A stretch of DNA of 64,000 bases from the NCBI GenBank assembly GCA_021083345.1, contig JAJGRE010000001.1:930001-994000 (forward strand), given 5' to 3'. Source of the stretch: Calditrichales bacterium MX18-03. GTDB taxonomy: Bacteria; Bacillota; Clostridia; Lutisporales; Lutisporaceae. The position numbers were made by a program, and so were the translations under genes. Below the pieces are notes generated by a model. The model was not told the DNA's origin and did no database searches. It was given only the letters and a program-made list of their open reading frames with translations. Below, piece by piece: positions 7,504 through 15,617 of this stretch. The first letter of the stretch is position 1. Every line of letters starts with the position of its first letter.

Positions 7504-9075
7504 TCAGAATTTTAAAGCGCCAATACGGTCTTCAACACATTTGACCAGGTTTCCGTTATGAATCAATGTCCTGACATAGTCTATATCGGGACCGAAGTAC
7601 CGGTCTTCATCCACAGTGGGAACCTCTTCTCGCACTAAAGCGTAGACTGCATCCGTCACCGCGGAGCGATTCAGGCCTTCAACAAAGTCCAAGGCTTGAA
7701 CAGCTGTCATCACTTCGATTGCCAGGATGTACTCAAGCTTTTGGGAAACCTGATAGGCCTTCCTGGAAGCGAAATATGCCATGGACACCGGGTCTTCCTG
7801 ACTCGCGCAGGTTGGGATGTTATCGATGCTGGACGGGTGCGAAAGGATCTTGATTTCCCCGACCAACCCGGCAGCGGTGTACTGCGGTATCATATATCCG
7901 TTGTTAAGTCCGGGGCTTTTTACCAGGAAGGATGGGTATCCGCTTAAATGCCGGTTAACCAGACGGTCGGTGATCCTCTCCGAGAGCTTTGCAAGTACGC
8001 CCATGGCGATGCATGCGGAATCGGCATGGATCCCCACATAGGATCCGTCAAAGTTACCGCCGGAAAGGGCAATGCCGTCATCCGCCTCCGGATAAATGAT
8101 CGGATTGTCACTAACAGAGTTCATTTCCTCATGAATGGCCGTCAAAGCCTCTCTCAGTGTTCTTTTTACAGCCCCGTGGGTCTGCGGAAGCGCCCTGAGC
8201 GCCAGGGAATCCTGAACCCTCAGGTTCAGGCTGGCCTTTGCGATCTCACTGTCCTTCAGCATCTCCAGCAGGTTCTCGGCTGTCCTCCATTGTTCAATAT
8301 GCTTCTTGCGGCCGATAATCCTGCCATCACATGCTTTCAGGGTCCCCCGAAGCGCCTCAAAGGCTAGGGCTCCCGCGATATCTGCAGCCTTTGCGGCTTG
8401 AATCGCATTATATAAAGCCATGACTGCCATTGCGGTTACGGAGGTTGTACCGTTAAGCAGCGACAGGCCTTCCTTGCACTGTATCGTGATGGGCTGCAGT
8501 CCTGCCTGCTTCAGCGCATCAGCGCCTTCCAGCAGTTTTCCCCGATACCATGCTTTTCCTTCACCCAAAAGCACCAATGCCACATGGCCTTCTACGCCCA
8601 GATAGCCTACCGACCCTTCCCCGGGTGCGTAGGGCGTTACATCGTGATTAAGGAGATCCCTAAGCAATTCCAGCATTTCCAGCGAAACACCCGAATAGCC
8701 TTGTCCTGTATTCAACAGCATCATAAGCTGTATGCCGCGGACCAGCTCTTTTTCCAGCGGTTCTCCGACGGCACAAGCATGTGAGCGGATAATATTCGTT
8801 TGAAGCTTCACTGAATCCTCCGGTGATATGACATTTCTGACATTATCTCCAAAGCCTGTCGTTACACCATAGATCAGCCTGTTCTCTGCCAGAAATTTCT
8901 CCAGCAGGTCTTTGGTCTTTTTTACGCGTTCCCTGTATTCATCGGAAAAACGGACTTCAGCACCATATCTTGCAACAGCAACAAATTCCTCAATTGTGAA
9001 ATCGCCCTTTCCAAGTACAACTTCCCGGATCTCTTTCGGATCCCTACATAAAACCGTGTCGTCATGATTAAGCAT
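7504..9075 (-). CDS. Aromatic amino acid lyase homologue lacking MIO; ergothionase-like
   Basis: A 523-residue protein aligning end to end with histidine ammonia-lyase (HutH): YGVTTGFG at 69-76, then GSVG at 154-157. The Ala-Ser-Gly that cyclises to the MIO electrophile is replaced by Tyr-Leu-Gly (158-160), so ordinary histidine deamination is very unlikely. The known MIO-less enzyme of this family is ergothionase, which eliminates trimethylamine from ergothioneine to give thiourocanate. The setting agrees: a BCCT (betaine) carrier and a small membrane protein upstream, a methyltransferase of the trimethylamine family downstream, and no other hut genes. I infer a trimethylammonium lyase for ergothioneine, hercynine or a similar betaine. 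Start ATG behind GGGGAGG. Confidence 0.75.
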   Translation of the reverse strand: MLNHDDTVLCRDPKEIREVVLGKGDFTIEEFVAVARYGAEVRFSDEYRERVKKTKDLLEKFLAENRLIYGVTTGFGDNVRNVISPEDSVKLQTNIIRSHACAVGEPLEKELVRGIQLMMLLNTGQGYSGVSLEMLELLRDLLNHDVTPYAPGEGSVGYLGVEGHVALVLLGEGKAWYRGKLLEGADALKQAGLQPITIQCKEGLSLLNGTTSVTAMAVMALYNAIQAAKAADIAGALAFEALRGTLKACDGRIIGRKKHIEQWRTAENLLEMLKDSEIAKASLNLRVQDSLALRALPQTHGAVKRTLREALTAIHEEMNSVSDNPIIYPEADDGIALSGGNFDGSYVGIHADSACIAMGVLAKLSERITDRLVNRHLSGYPSFLVKSPGLNNGYMIPQYTAAGLVGEIKILSHPSSIDNIPTCASQEDPVSMAYFASRKAYQVSQKLEYILAIEVMTAVQALDFVEGLNRSAVTDAVYALVREEVPTVDEDRYFGPDIDYVRTLIHNGNLVKCVEDRIGALKF

Positions 9076-9114
9076 TACATTTTCCTCCCCATTCTACCCT
9101 CTCACTCAATGCAC

Positions 9115-9381
9115 TTACTTCTTGCAATAGTCCATTTTCCTGAACATAGCCCTATAGAGTACGATCAATCCCCAAGATGTGGATAAAGCCGGCATTGCGG
9201 CCGTTAAAACCGCTTCAAAGGGCGGCATTGCAGAAAAGCTCAGGGGACCAAAAAACGCAATAAAGCTAAGCGTCAGAAAAACAACAAGCATAACACGTTC
9301 GACCATTGACGACGGCGGAGATAGAAAGATTTTAGCAACATCGACTTTGACTTCCAGCTTTGCATTCTTTTTTGTTTTCAT
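9115..9381 (-). CDS. Small membrane protein, two predicted helices
   Basis: 88 residues, family not recognised. A polar, lysine-rich N-terminus of about 25 residues is followed by two hydrophobic segments (about 30-48 and 58-78) and a short basic tail. The start is preceded by AAGGA. It lies 39 bases upstream of the MIO-less lyase and 227 bases after the BCCT gene. It might be a transporter accessory or anchor subunit; nothing in the sequence decides this. Confidence 0.55.
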   Translation of the reverse strand: MKTKKNAKLEVKVDVAKIFLSPPSSMVERVMLVVFLTLSFIAFFGPLSFSAMPPFEAVLTAAMPALSTSWGLIVLYRAMFRKMDYCKK

Positions 9382-9458
9382 CTTTGCACCATCCTTCCTG
9401 TTCTTGCACCTGTCAAAACCCTCTTTTTATAGTAACAAAGGCGGCCAATAGCCGCATT

Positions 9459-9474
9459 TGAAGCCCATGTGCCA
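9459..9474 (-). promoter_or_regulatory. Weak candidate sigma-54 site before the small membrane protein gene
   Basis: The -24 element TGGCAC (9469-9474) is perfect, but the -12 position reads CTTCA instead of TTGCA, so the invariant GC is missing. It would restart transcription after the 9521-9565 terminator. Listed as a possibility only. Confidence 0.25.
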
Positions 9475-9520
9475 TTTTCGAGTTTATGAGAAAATGATGG
9501 CGTGGGCAGTTAAATCAAGG

Positions 9521-9565
9521 TTTTTTATAGTGTAGGAAAGTTATACTTTCCTACACTATAAAAAA
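9521..9565 (-). terminator. Terminator after the BCCT gene
   Basis: A perfect 20-bp stem with a 5-base loop and A6/T6 ends, beginning 43 bases after the BCCT stop. Confidence 0.85.
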
Positions 9566-9607
9566 GGGTATTGAATACCCTTCTTTACTATACCATGTGG
9601 TCTATGT

Positions 9608-11176
9608 TTATTCTTCAACCTTGTCTATATAGAACATTTTAACACAGGCCACAACCTGTAGGGTAAACAGGAACAGTACAACAAAACCGCCTGCGGCCGA
9701 AAGATATTTGACGCCGTCAACACCCTGTACGCCGCCGCCAAAGGTTACCATCAGGTATGCCATCAGGCCGATGGAAACCGCCCACGCCAGCTTTTGCCAG
9801 GAAGCAGGTTCCTCATCAAAAGCGATATCCTTGGTGCATAAGCCTGCAACCGTTCTGGTGATGGAGTCTGCACAGGTGGAGAAGGAGATGATCAATGCAA
9901 ACATGATAGCAGGAATGAAAATGGCACCCAAGGGCACATGCTGCAGGAAAGTCCATAAGGCTGCCACCGCACCGCTGCTGTTGATAGACCCGATGAGATC
10001 CACTACACCTGTGGACTGCCATAAAATGGCGGTTGAACCGAAAATACCGAACCATATGATGCTGAATACCGAAGGCATAATCCAGTTGATCACCATGAAC
10101 TGGCGAATGGTTCTGCCATAAGAGATGACGGCAAGGAATATCCCCATGAGGGGTGCATAAGCAATCCAGATCGCCCAGTCATACAGCGTCCACCACATGA
10201 CCAGCGCCTCGCCGCCGATATCGATGGGATCAAGACCCCATATCCAGAAATTCTGCAGCCAGTAGGCCATTCCTGCGGTAGTCGTTCTGAGTATGTACAG
10301 GGTAGGTCCCAGAAGGAACAATGCGATCAAAAGAATATAGTACAGCTTCGCATTCAAATCCGCACAGAATTTGATCCCCCTGTCCAACCCGACTAAAGCT
10401 GAGATGGAGAAGGTTGCTGTTATGATGACTGTCAGAATAAACCAGATTACCGGTCCCTGTTTGATGCCATATGCTATTTCCAGACCGGCGCCGACCAATG
10501 TCAATCCGGCACCCAGCGAAGCGGACAAACCAAGGGCAATGCCCAATATTGCCAAGGTATCCACCAGTTCTGCCCAGAACCCTGTGGTAATCTTGTCCCC
10601 AAACAGCGGAATAAGGGATGACGCCACCGACAGGGGCTTTTTCTTGTTAAAATACATGTAGGCTACCACAAGTCCGCATAACGAATACATGGCATAAGGT
10701 ACAAAAGTCCAGTTATAGAAAACACGGGCCAGAGAGAAAACTGCGGCTGTTGCGGATTGGGGCGTGACGCCGGTCTGTGCCAGCTCTCCCCAGATGTTTC
10801 CGAAGTAAATGATGGGTTCATTGACACCCCAGGTTACGATGCCTGTGGCAATGCCCCCAGTGAGCGCCATGGCAAACCAGGCCATAAACGAGTATTTGGG
10901 CTTTGCTTCTGCTCCGCCGAACCGGAGCTTACCCAGCTTTGTAAAGGTAATAAAGCCAACGAGGATCAGTGCGACGACAGAGATGATCTGGTACAGCCAG
11001 CCGAAGCTGCTCAGCGTCCATAGGAAAACTTTCTGGAAAGTATCCGTCATGATCTTATTATTGGCAAGTCCCAGCAAGGCCGAACCTGCTATGATAATAA
11101 ATGACGGCAGAAAAACACCCATCCGGAGTGGCTTGGCTTTTTTCGCTTTTACGGTATTCGTTTCCTCTTTTAACAT
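9608..11176 (-). CDS. BCCT-family betaine/choline/carnitine transporter
   Basis: A 522-residue, strongly hydrophobic protein with about 12 membrane segments, as usual for BCCT carriers. The family core is visible: GGIATGIVTWGVNEP in the third helix region and the tryptophan-rich WTLYDWAIWIAY followed by GRTIRQF in the eighth. BCCT proteins import trimethylammonium compounds such as glycine betaine, choline, carnitine and, in some bacteria, ergothioneine. The gene has a near-perfect sigma-54 promoter 45 bases before its start codon. It lies in the same direction as, and upstream of, the MIO-less lyase, which makes the lyase substrate its likely cargo. Energy coupling (sodium, proton or exchange) cannot be read with confidence. 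Confidence 0.88.
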   Translation of the reverse strand: MLKEETNTVKAKKAKPLRMGVFLPSFIIIAGSALLGLANNKIMTDTFQKVFLWTLSSFGWLYQIISVVALILVGFITFTKLGKLRFGGAEAKPKYSFMAWFAMALTGGIATGIVTWGVNEPIIYFGNIWGELAQTGVTPQSATAAVFSLARVFYNWTFVPYAMYSLCGLVVAYMYFNKKKPLSVASSLIPLFGDKITTGFWAELVDTLAILGIALGLSASLGAGLTLVGAGLEIAYGIKQGPVIWFILTVIITATFSISALVGLDRGIKFCADLNAKLYYILLIALFLLGPTLYILRTTTAGMAYWLQNFWIWGLDPIDIGGEALVMWWTLYDWAIWIAYAPLMGIFLAVISYGRTIRQFMVINWIMPSVFSIIWFGIFGSTAILWQSTGVVDLIGSINSSGAVAALWTFLQHVPLGAIFIPAIMFALIISFSTCADSITRTVAGLCTKDIAFDEEPASWQKLAWAVSIGLMAYLMVTFGGGVQGVDGVKYLSAAGGFVVLFLFTLQVVACVKMFYIDKVEE

Positions 11177-11220
11177 CTGCTTTCCTCCTTACAAATAAAT
11201 AAAGGTCAAAATCCTATATT

Positions 11221-11236
11221 TGCAAGAACAGTGCCA
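11221..11236 (-). promoter_or_regulatory. Sigma-54 (-24/-12) promoter of the BCCT gene
   Basis: On the minus strand, TGGCAC (11231-11236), five bases, TTGCA (11221-11225); same layout as the mttB-like promoter. Confidence 0.85.
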
Positions 11237-11318
11237 TGTTGTTTTTGTGGATGAAAGCTTCTACAGGCATTGCAGGAAGTTGTTTTCTATTCACAAGATT
11301 CAAATGGAACCAGATGAG

Positions 11319-11335
11319 TGCAAATTCATTTTGCA
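11319..11335. promoter_or_regulatory. 17-bp palindrome upstream of the BCCT sigma-54 promoter
   Basis: TGCAAA and TTTGCA flank TTCAT, 83 bases upstream of the -24 element: a plausible enhancer site for the activator at 4215-5858. A related copy lies 86 bases further upstream. Confidence 0.45.
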
Positions 11336-11404
11336 GCTCAATGCGAATTCTGCCAGAAGCACGCTTATAACAAAGCAAAGAGATGCTAAGAATTTTAGCA
11401 CCCC

Positions 11405-11421
11405 TGCATAACAATTTTGCA
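11405..11421. promoter_or_regulatory. Second 17-bp palindrome upstream of the BCCT gene
   Basis: TGCATAACAATTTTGCA shares the TGCA...TTTTGCA arms with the site at 11319-11335 and is near-identical, in reverse, to 6037-6053. Confidence 0.4.
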
Positions 11422-11433
11422 CTTTTGTCCTAC

Positions 11434-12318
11434 TCAATTAGCCGCCCACTCTGAAATCTGTTCAAACATGATGGCTACAGCCAGCAAGTCGGCTGACCCG
11501 CCCGGACTGATATGCTTCTCAATGAATACACGATCCATTTCAAATACCAGCTCCTTGCCTTGATCTGTCAGCATGCCGCCGGCATCCAAAGCACGACGGG
11601 CATTTTGCTTTACATATTCCAGCGCTTCCATGTCATGTCTTGCAGCAACATTGGTGTCTTCATTCACCGACATCAGGTGAAGGAGCGTCTGCACGTAAAT
11701 ATCATTGGTATGATATTTTTTTTCTGATTTCAGCTGCAACAACACAGGCAGTGCGCAGCGCCTTACCGTTGGAAACCCGCCTTCAACTTCTCCCCGGATC
11801 CCTCTGAGCCCATATTTTTTATACAGCCTTTCACCGGCGGTGAGGCCTTCTGTCTTGCTCATAGAAGACAGTTCCTGAAAGCATAGGCCTTTTGTCATTA
11901 TGGAGACCTTTGAACAAATGGCATCGACATCCATGCTTTTACCCCTATTTTCTGCCACGCAGCAAGCTGAGGCGGCACAAATGATCCCCAAGGAAAAAAT
12001 CAGGCCTTTATGCGTATTGACGCCGCCTGTCGCTTCGAACATGACTCTCTCAGCTCTTATTCCGATCCCTCTTAAGGCCTTGAAAAGTGCCTGGGGGTCA
12101 CAGCCGGCAAACTGCATGCCCGCTTCTGCACAGGCAGAAAAATAAAAAACCAGCGATGCACTGCTGGACATGAAGGTAAAGAAATCCATGTCCCGGTGGG
12201 CTCCCGAATTGAACCGGTCTACAAGCCCCGGTTTTGGACTGGCTGAAACCTCATACATCAAGGCTAACAGTGCTTTTTGCGAGATCATTTGTACGATGCG
12301 TTCATCCTTATTCGACAT
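11434..12318 (-). CDS. citG: CitG, triphosphoribosyl-dephospho-CoA synthase
   Basis: A 294-residue protein of the CitG/MdcB family. It makes the precursor of the citrate lyase prosthetic group from dephospho-CoA and ATP. Visible family features are SASPKPGLVDRFNSGAHRDMDFFTF near the N-terminus, TGGVNTHKG and, at the C-terminus, SPGGSADLLA. The start is ATG with GGAGG 4 bases upstream; a longer frame adds 11 residues without a site. It is the last gene of the citrate cluster, 84 bases after tctA with a hairpin between. Together with CitX it completes the set needed to activate the acyl-carrier subunit CitD. Confidence 0.9.
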   Translation of the reverse strand: MSNKDERIVQMISQKALLALMYEVSASPKPGLVDRFNSGAHRDMDFFTFMSSSASLVFYFSACAEAGMQFAGCDPQALFKALRGIGIRAERVMFEATGGVNTHKGLIFSLGIICAASACCVAENRGKSMDVDAICSKVSIMTKGLCFQELSSMSKTEGLTAGERLYKKYGLRGIRGEVEGGFPTVRRCALPVLLQLKSEKKYHTNDIYVQTLLHLMSVNEDTNVAARHDMEALEYVKQNARRALDAGGMLTDQGKELVFEMDRVFIEKHISPGGSADLLAVAIMFEQISEWAAN

Positions 12319-12351
12319 ATATCCTCCATCATCGTTCCGAAATCGAAACAA

Positions 12352-12395
12352 CGGCCAAACCTGACGGACATTTAGCGCGCAGCCAGGTTTGACCG
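12352..12395 (-). terminator. Hairpin between tctA and citG
   Basis: CAAACCTG (12356-12363) pairs with CAGGTTTG (12384-12391), extended by flanking CGG/CCG, with a 20-base loop. No clear T-run on the minus strand follows, so it may be a partial terminator or an mRNA-stabilising element. Confidence 0.4.
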
Positions 12396-12402
12396 TATCC
12401 TT

Positions 12403-13914
12403 TTATTTCATTGAAATTGAGCTTCCCTGTCTGCTCTTTTTCATGCTCTTTATGATAGGCATTATAACGGAACCGATTGTTAAGGCCAGAAGCGTGATTG
12501 CTATAGGAGAACCCACAAAGATTCCCATGCTGCCGTCTGAAATCACCAGCGCCTGCCTGTAGGAAATTTCCATCATGTTTCCGACGATGATGGCCAAAAT
12601 AAAGGGTGCTGACGGAATCTTCGCCTTTTCCATAAAGAAGCCTACGATCCCGAAAACGATCATGATATAGAAATCAATGACGCTGTTGCTGATGGCATAG
12701 GTTCCGATGAAGGCAAGGCCGAGAATGATGGGATAAAGGATCTTCGGTGGAATGGCCAAGACCCTGACCAAAGCGCCGGCCATAGGGATGTTGACAATAG
12801 CCAGAATGACATTACCCACCACCATACTGGCAATCAAGCCCCAGGCAATATCGGGATGGTTCTGGAAAAGCATCGGACCGGGCTGCAGCCCTAGCATGAG
12901 CAGTGCACCCATCATGACGGCCGTTGTACCGGAACCGGGGATCCCCAGGGAAAGCATTGGAATCAAAGCGCCGACGGAGGATGCATTGTTTGCAGCTTCA
13001 GGCGCGGCCAGGCCAATAATCTCACCCTTCCCGAAGTCCTCCGGATTCTTTGAGAGGTTTTTTTCATTATTGTATGCCATCAGTGCGGCCATTGTCCCGC
13101 CTGCACCTGGCAGCGCACCGATAAGGAATCCAAGCGGCGTGCTTCTCAGAATGGGTTTCCAGGTCCTTCTCCAGTCTTCCCTGGTAATCCATATCTTTCC
13201 GAACTTTGTCTGCATCTTTTTGGTGCCTTCCCGTATATCCTTGAAGCACTTGAATACCTCTCCAAGAGCATAAATGGCAATGATGACGGTCAGAAAGTCT
13301 ATCCCGGACTGCAGCTCCAGGGAGCCGAAGGTAAAGCGGTTGACGCCTGACTGTGGGTCCAAGCCCACCATCGCAATCATCAGCCCGAGGAACATGGACA
13401 GAAAGCCTTTGATGACATTCCCCTTATTCATGGAAGAGGTCATGGCAATTGCCATCAGCATCAGGAGAAAATACTCTGCAGGCCCGAACTTCAGTGCAAA
13501 CCTGGCTACAGGTGTTGCCAGGAAGATCATGAATACGGTTGCAATCATGCCGCCGATAAACGAAGCAATGGCAGAAATCGCAAGTGCAGCCTCAGCTCTT
13601 CCGTTCATGGCCATGGGATAGCCGTCGAAGGTCGCGGCTATGGCAGCGCCGTCCCCTGGTGTATTTATCAGTATGGAGCTTCTGGAGCCTCCGAACATGG
13701 CACCGTAATAAACACCGCACATGGTGATCAGCGCGCCGGTAGGTCCCATTGCATAGGTCATGGGAAGAAGAACGGCAACCCCTGTAGCAGGGCCAAGTCC
13801 CGGCAGCATTCCGATGATGGTGCCCAGAATACCGCCCAATGTGACCCAGAACAGGTTGATGGGTTCAAAAGCAACCTGGAACCCGTTCATCAGGTTTTGT
13901 AAAATCACATCCAT
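12403..13914 (-). CDS. tctA: TctA, large membrane subunit of tripartite tricarboxylate transporter
   Basis: A 503-residue polytopic protein of the TctA family. The family signatures GMLPGLGPATGVAVLLP (near residue 37) and the mid-protein GALPGAGGTMAALMAY repeat are present, as is GIPGSGTTAVMMGALL. About 11-12 membrane helices fit the family. With TctB and the binding protein TctC it forms a secondary, ion-driven importer for citrate or a related tricarboxylate. It lies 19 bases after tctB. Its place inside the citrate lyase operon makes citrate the likely substrate, in contrast to the CitS carriers of classical citrate fermenters. Confidence 0.92.
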   Translation of the reverse strand: MDVILQNLMNGFQVAFEPINLFWVTLGGILGTIIGMLPGLGPATGVAVLLPMTYAMGPTGALITMCGVYYGAMFGGSRSSILINTPGDGAAIAATFDGYPMAMNGRAEAALAISAIASFIGGMIATVFMIFLATPVARFALKFGPAEYFLLMLMAIAMTSSMNKGNVIKGFLSMFLGLMIAMVGLDPQSGVNRFTFGSLELQSGIDFLTVIIAIYALGEVFKCFKDIREGTKKMQTKFGKIWITREDWRRTWKPILRSTPLGFLIGALPGAGGTMAALMAYNNEKNLSKNPEDFGKGEIIGLAAPEAANNASSVGALIPMLSLGIPGSGTTAVMMGALLMLGLQPGPMLFQNHPDIAWGLIASMVVGNVILAIVNIPMAGALVRVLAIPPKILYPIILGLAFIGTYAISNSVIDFYIMIVFGIVGFFMEKAKIPSAPFILAIIVGNMMEISYRQALVISDGSMGIFVGSPIAITLLALTIGSVIMPIIKSMKKSRQGSSISMK

Positions 13915-13933
13915 GGATCAATTCACCTCCAAG

Positions 13934-14410
13934 TTAAATTTCCAGAATCGGCATCATCGGAAGCGGAATTGCCAGGAGCTTGAGGAAAATGACATAGACT
14001 CCTATGCTGAAGGCTGCCGCTACGATCAGATTGGTCTTCCATTTTTCTTTTCCGTTTAATGCGAACAGCATCGCATTCATGAAGATAATTGTTGACAGTA
14101 CATATCCTATGCGTTCAAACAGCAGGGCATATACCAGGGTCACAAAGCAGGTATAAATGATTAGCTTGCTGTCATGAGACAGCCCGTTTGCTTTCTTGGT
14201 TTCCTTGACCGCCTGTTTTTTCCTGCCTTCTATAACTGTAAGTAAAATTCCGCAGATAGTGGTTCCGCTTCCCAGCATCAAGGGGAATATCTTTGGCTCC
14301 ATCGGATTGCCGATGGTTGCATCAGGGAGCATGTAAGCCATGATGCTGTATATGACGCCGAACGCTGTAGAGATCAGACCCGTCATAAGATTAATATTCA
14401 CTTGCTTCAC
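13934..14410 (-). CDS. tctB: TctB, small membrane subunit of tripartite tricarboxylate transporter
   Basis: 158 residues with about four hydrophobic helices, the usual size and pattern of TctB. The frame opens with GTG at 14410. A second in-frame GTG at 14401 has GGGGTG at better spacing and may be the real start, removing three residues. It is separated from tctC by a strong hairpin (14429-14457) and is followed closely by tctA. TctB is needed for transport but its mechanistic role is poorly known. Confidence 0.85.
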   Translation of the reverse strand: MKQVNINLMTGLISTAFGVIYSIMAYMLPDATIGNPMEPKIFPLMLGSGTTICGILLTVIEGRKKQAVKETKKANGLSHDSKLIIYTCFVTLVYALLFERIGYVLSTIIFMNAMLFALNGKEKWKTNLIVAAAFSIGVYVIFLKLLAIPLPMMPILEI

Positions 14411-14428
14411 CCCGCTTTTTATGGTGCA

Positions 14429-14457
14429 TATGAGGTGCCGGAATCCGGCACCTCATA
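14429..14457 (-). terminator. Intercistronic hairpin after tctC
   Basis: A perfect 13-bp stem (TATGAGGTGCCGG) with a 3-base loop and no T-run. In this position, after a binding-protein gene and before membrane subunits, such hairpins commonly raise the ratio of binding protein to channel by stabilising the upstream mRNA or by partial termination. Confidence 0.6.
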
Positions 14458-14472
14458 TAGCTTCCTTTATAC

Positions 14473-15510
14473 TTACTGCTTCAGCATGCCGATTTCACTG
14501 AGCAGCATTTTGCTGTTTTCATTCTCCTGTTCCAGGAACTTGACGAACTCATCCCCGCTGGCGAAAGTATTATCCCAGCCATTGGATTTGCAGGCATTTT
14601 TCCATTCCTCGGTTTCAGACATTTTCTTCAGGGTTTCCTGCCAGAACTTCACAGCATGCTCCGGCATTTCAGGCGCGCCGAAAAGTCCTCTCCAGTTGAT
14701 GAAGGTTGCATCAATACCTAGTTCCTTGCAGGTCGGTATTTCAGCAATTTTGCCTTCCCCAATCCGCTTGTCGGCTGTTGTTGCCAGTGCAACCAGGTCT
14801 CCGCTTTCCATCAGTCCTTTTGCATCAGCTATGCCTGTGGATAATAGATCTACATGCCCTCCCATGACCTGTGCAGGACCGGAGCCATCCTGGAAGCTGA
14901 TGTAGGCAATTTCTTTGACGTTTTCTACGCCGGCTGCTTTTGCGATCTTAAGGAACTGAAGGTGATCCATGCTGCCTGCTGCTGAGGTTCCGCCGACCTT
15001 GACACTCTTGGGATCCTTTTTCAGGGCATCCATGACTTCAGTGATGGACTTATACTTTGAGTCCTTAGATACCACAAAGCACGCATAATCTGCAATCAGT
15101 CTTGCCAGTGGCGTGGTATTCTTATAGCCTAAGGGTGTGGAGCCGTTGAGGTTGATCAATATCAATGGCGGAGAATATACGGTGACGATACTGTCGCTGC
15201 CCTTTTTTTCCTCCAGGTAAGCAAGTGCTACGCCGCCGCCGCCGCCCGGCTTGTTGGTTACAGGCATCGGCACCGATACCAGCTTGGTGTCCTGGAGTGT
15301 CTTTGCTACGGTACGGATGGTGGTATCCCAGCCGCCGCCCGCGCCCGCCGGCGCAATGAACTCTAGGGCTTTTTCCGGGTACTTGACTTCCGGTGCTGCC
15401 GGCGCTTCTCCCGCTGCAGGAGCAGCCGGTTTGCCTGCACAGCCTGTAAGCAGCATGGCCGTTACCACTGTACCTGCAATCAATGTAGTCATTGTCTTTT
15501 TAAATGACAT
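14473..15510 (-). CDS. tctC: TctC, extracytoplasmic tricarboxylate-binding lipoprotein
   Basis: A 345-residue protein with a lipoprotein signal peptide (lipobox LTGCAG; Cys24) and an Ala/Pro-rich linker. The TctC (Bug-type) solute-binding domain follows, with PAGAGGGWDTTIRTVA and NKPGGGGGVALAYL loops typical of carboxylate binding. It captures citrate or a related tricarboxylate outside the membrane and delivers it to TctAB. It follows citX after 107 bases that carry a repeated GTATAC operator-like element, so transcription may be boosted or adjusted here. Confidence 0.92.
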   Translation of the reverse strand: MSFKKTMTTLIAGTVVTAMLLTGCAGKPAAPAAGEAPAAPEVKYPEKALEFIAPAGAGGGWDTTIRTVAKTLQDTKLVSVPMPVTNKPGGGGGVALAYLEEKKGSDSIVTVYSPPLILINLNGSTPLGYKNTTPLARLIADYACFVVSKDSKYKSITEVMDALKKDPKSVKVGGTSAAGSMDHLQFLKIAKAAGVENVKEIAYISFQDGSGPAQVMGGHVDLLSTGIADAKGLMESGDLVALATTADKRIGEGKIAEIPTCKELGIDATFINWRGLFGAPEMPEHAVKFWQETLKKMSETEEWKNACKSNGWDNTFASGDEFVKFLEQENENSKMLLSEIGMLKQ

Positions 15511-15582
15511 TTTTCTTCCCCCTTTAATTTTGGTTTTATCCCTTATCCCTTGGGTTTAAAGCCCTAGGCATAATCCATTTTT

Positions 15583-15602
15583 GTATACTGCATACTGTAT
15601 AC
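15583..15602. promoter_or_regulatory. GTATAC repeat between citX and tctC
   Basis: GTATACTGCATACTGTATAC contains GTATAC at both ends and a third, near-copy CATAC between, at a 7-base period. GTATAC-type sites are typical for GntR-family regulators. It would allow separate control of the transporter genes. Confidence 0.4.
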
Positions 15603-15617
15603 TTTGATATATTTTTT

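Noticed and set aside
7504-9075. Annotation as a regular histidine ammonia-lyase (hutH)
   Set aside because: The MIO-forming tripeptide is replaced by Tyr-Leu-Gly and no other histidine degradation genes are present.
11214-11414. Small frames on both strands in the BCCT upstream region
   Set aside because: They cover the sigma-54 promoter and its upstream palindromes and have no ribosome sites.
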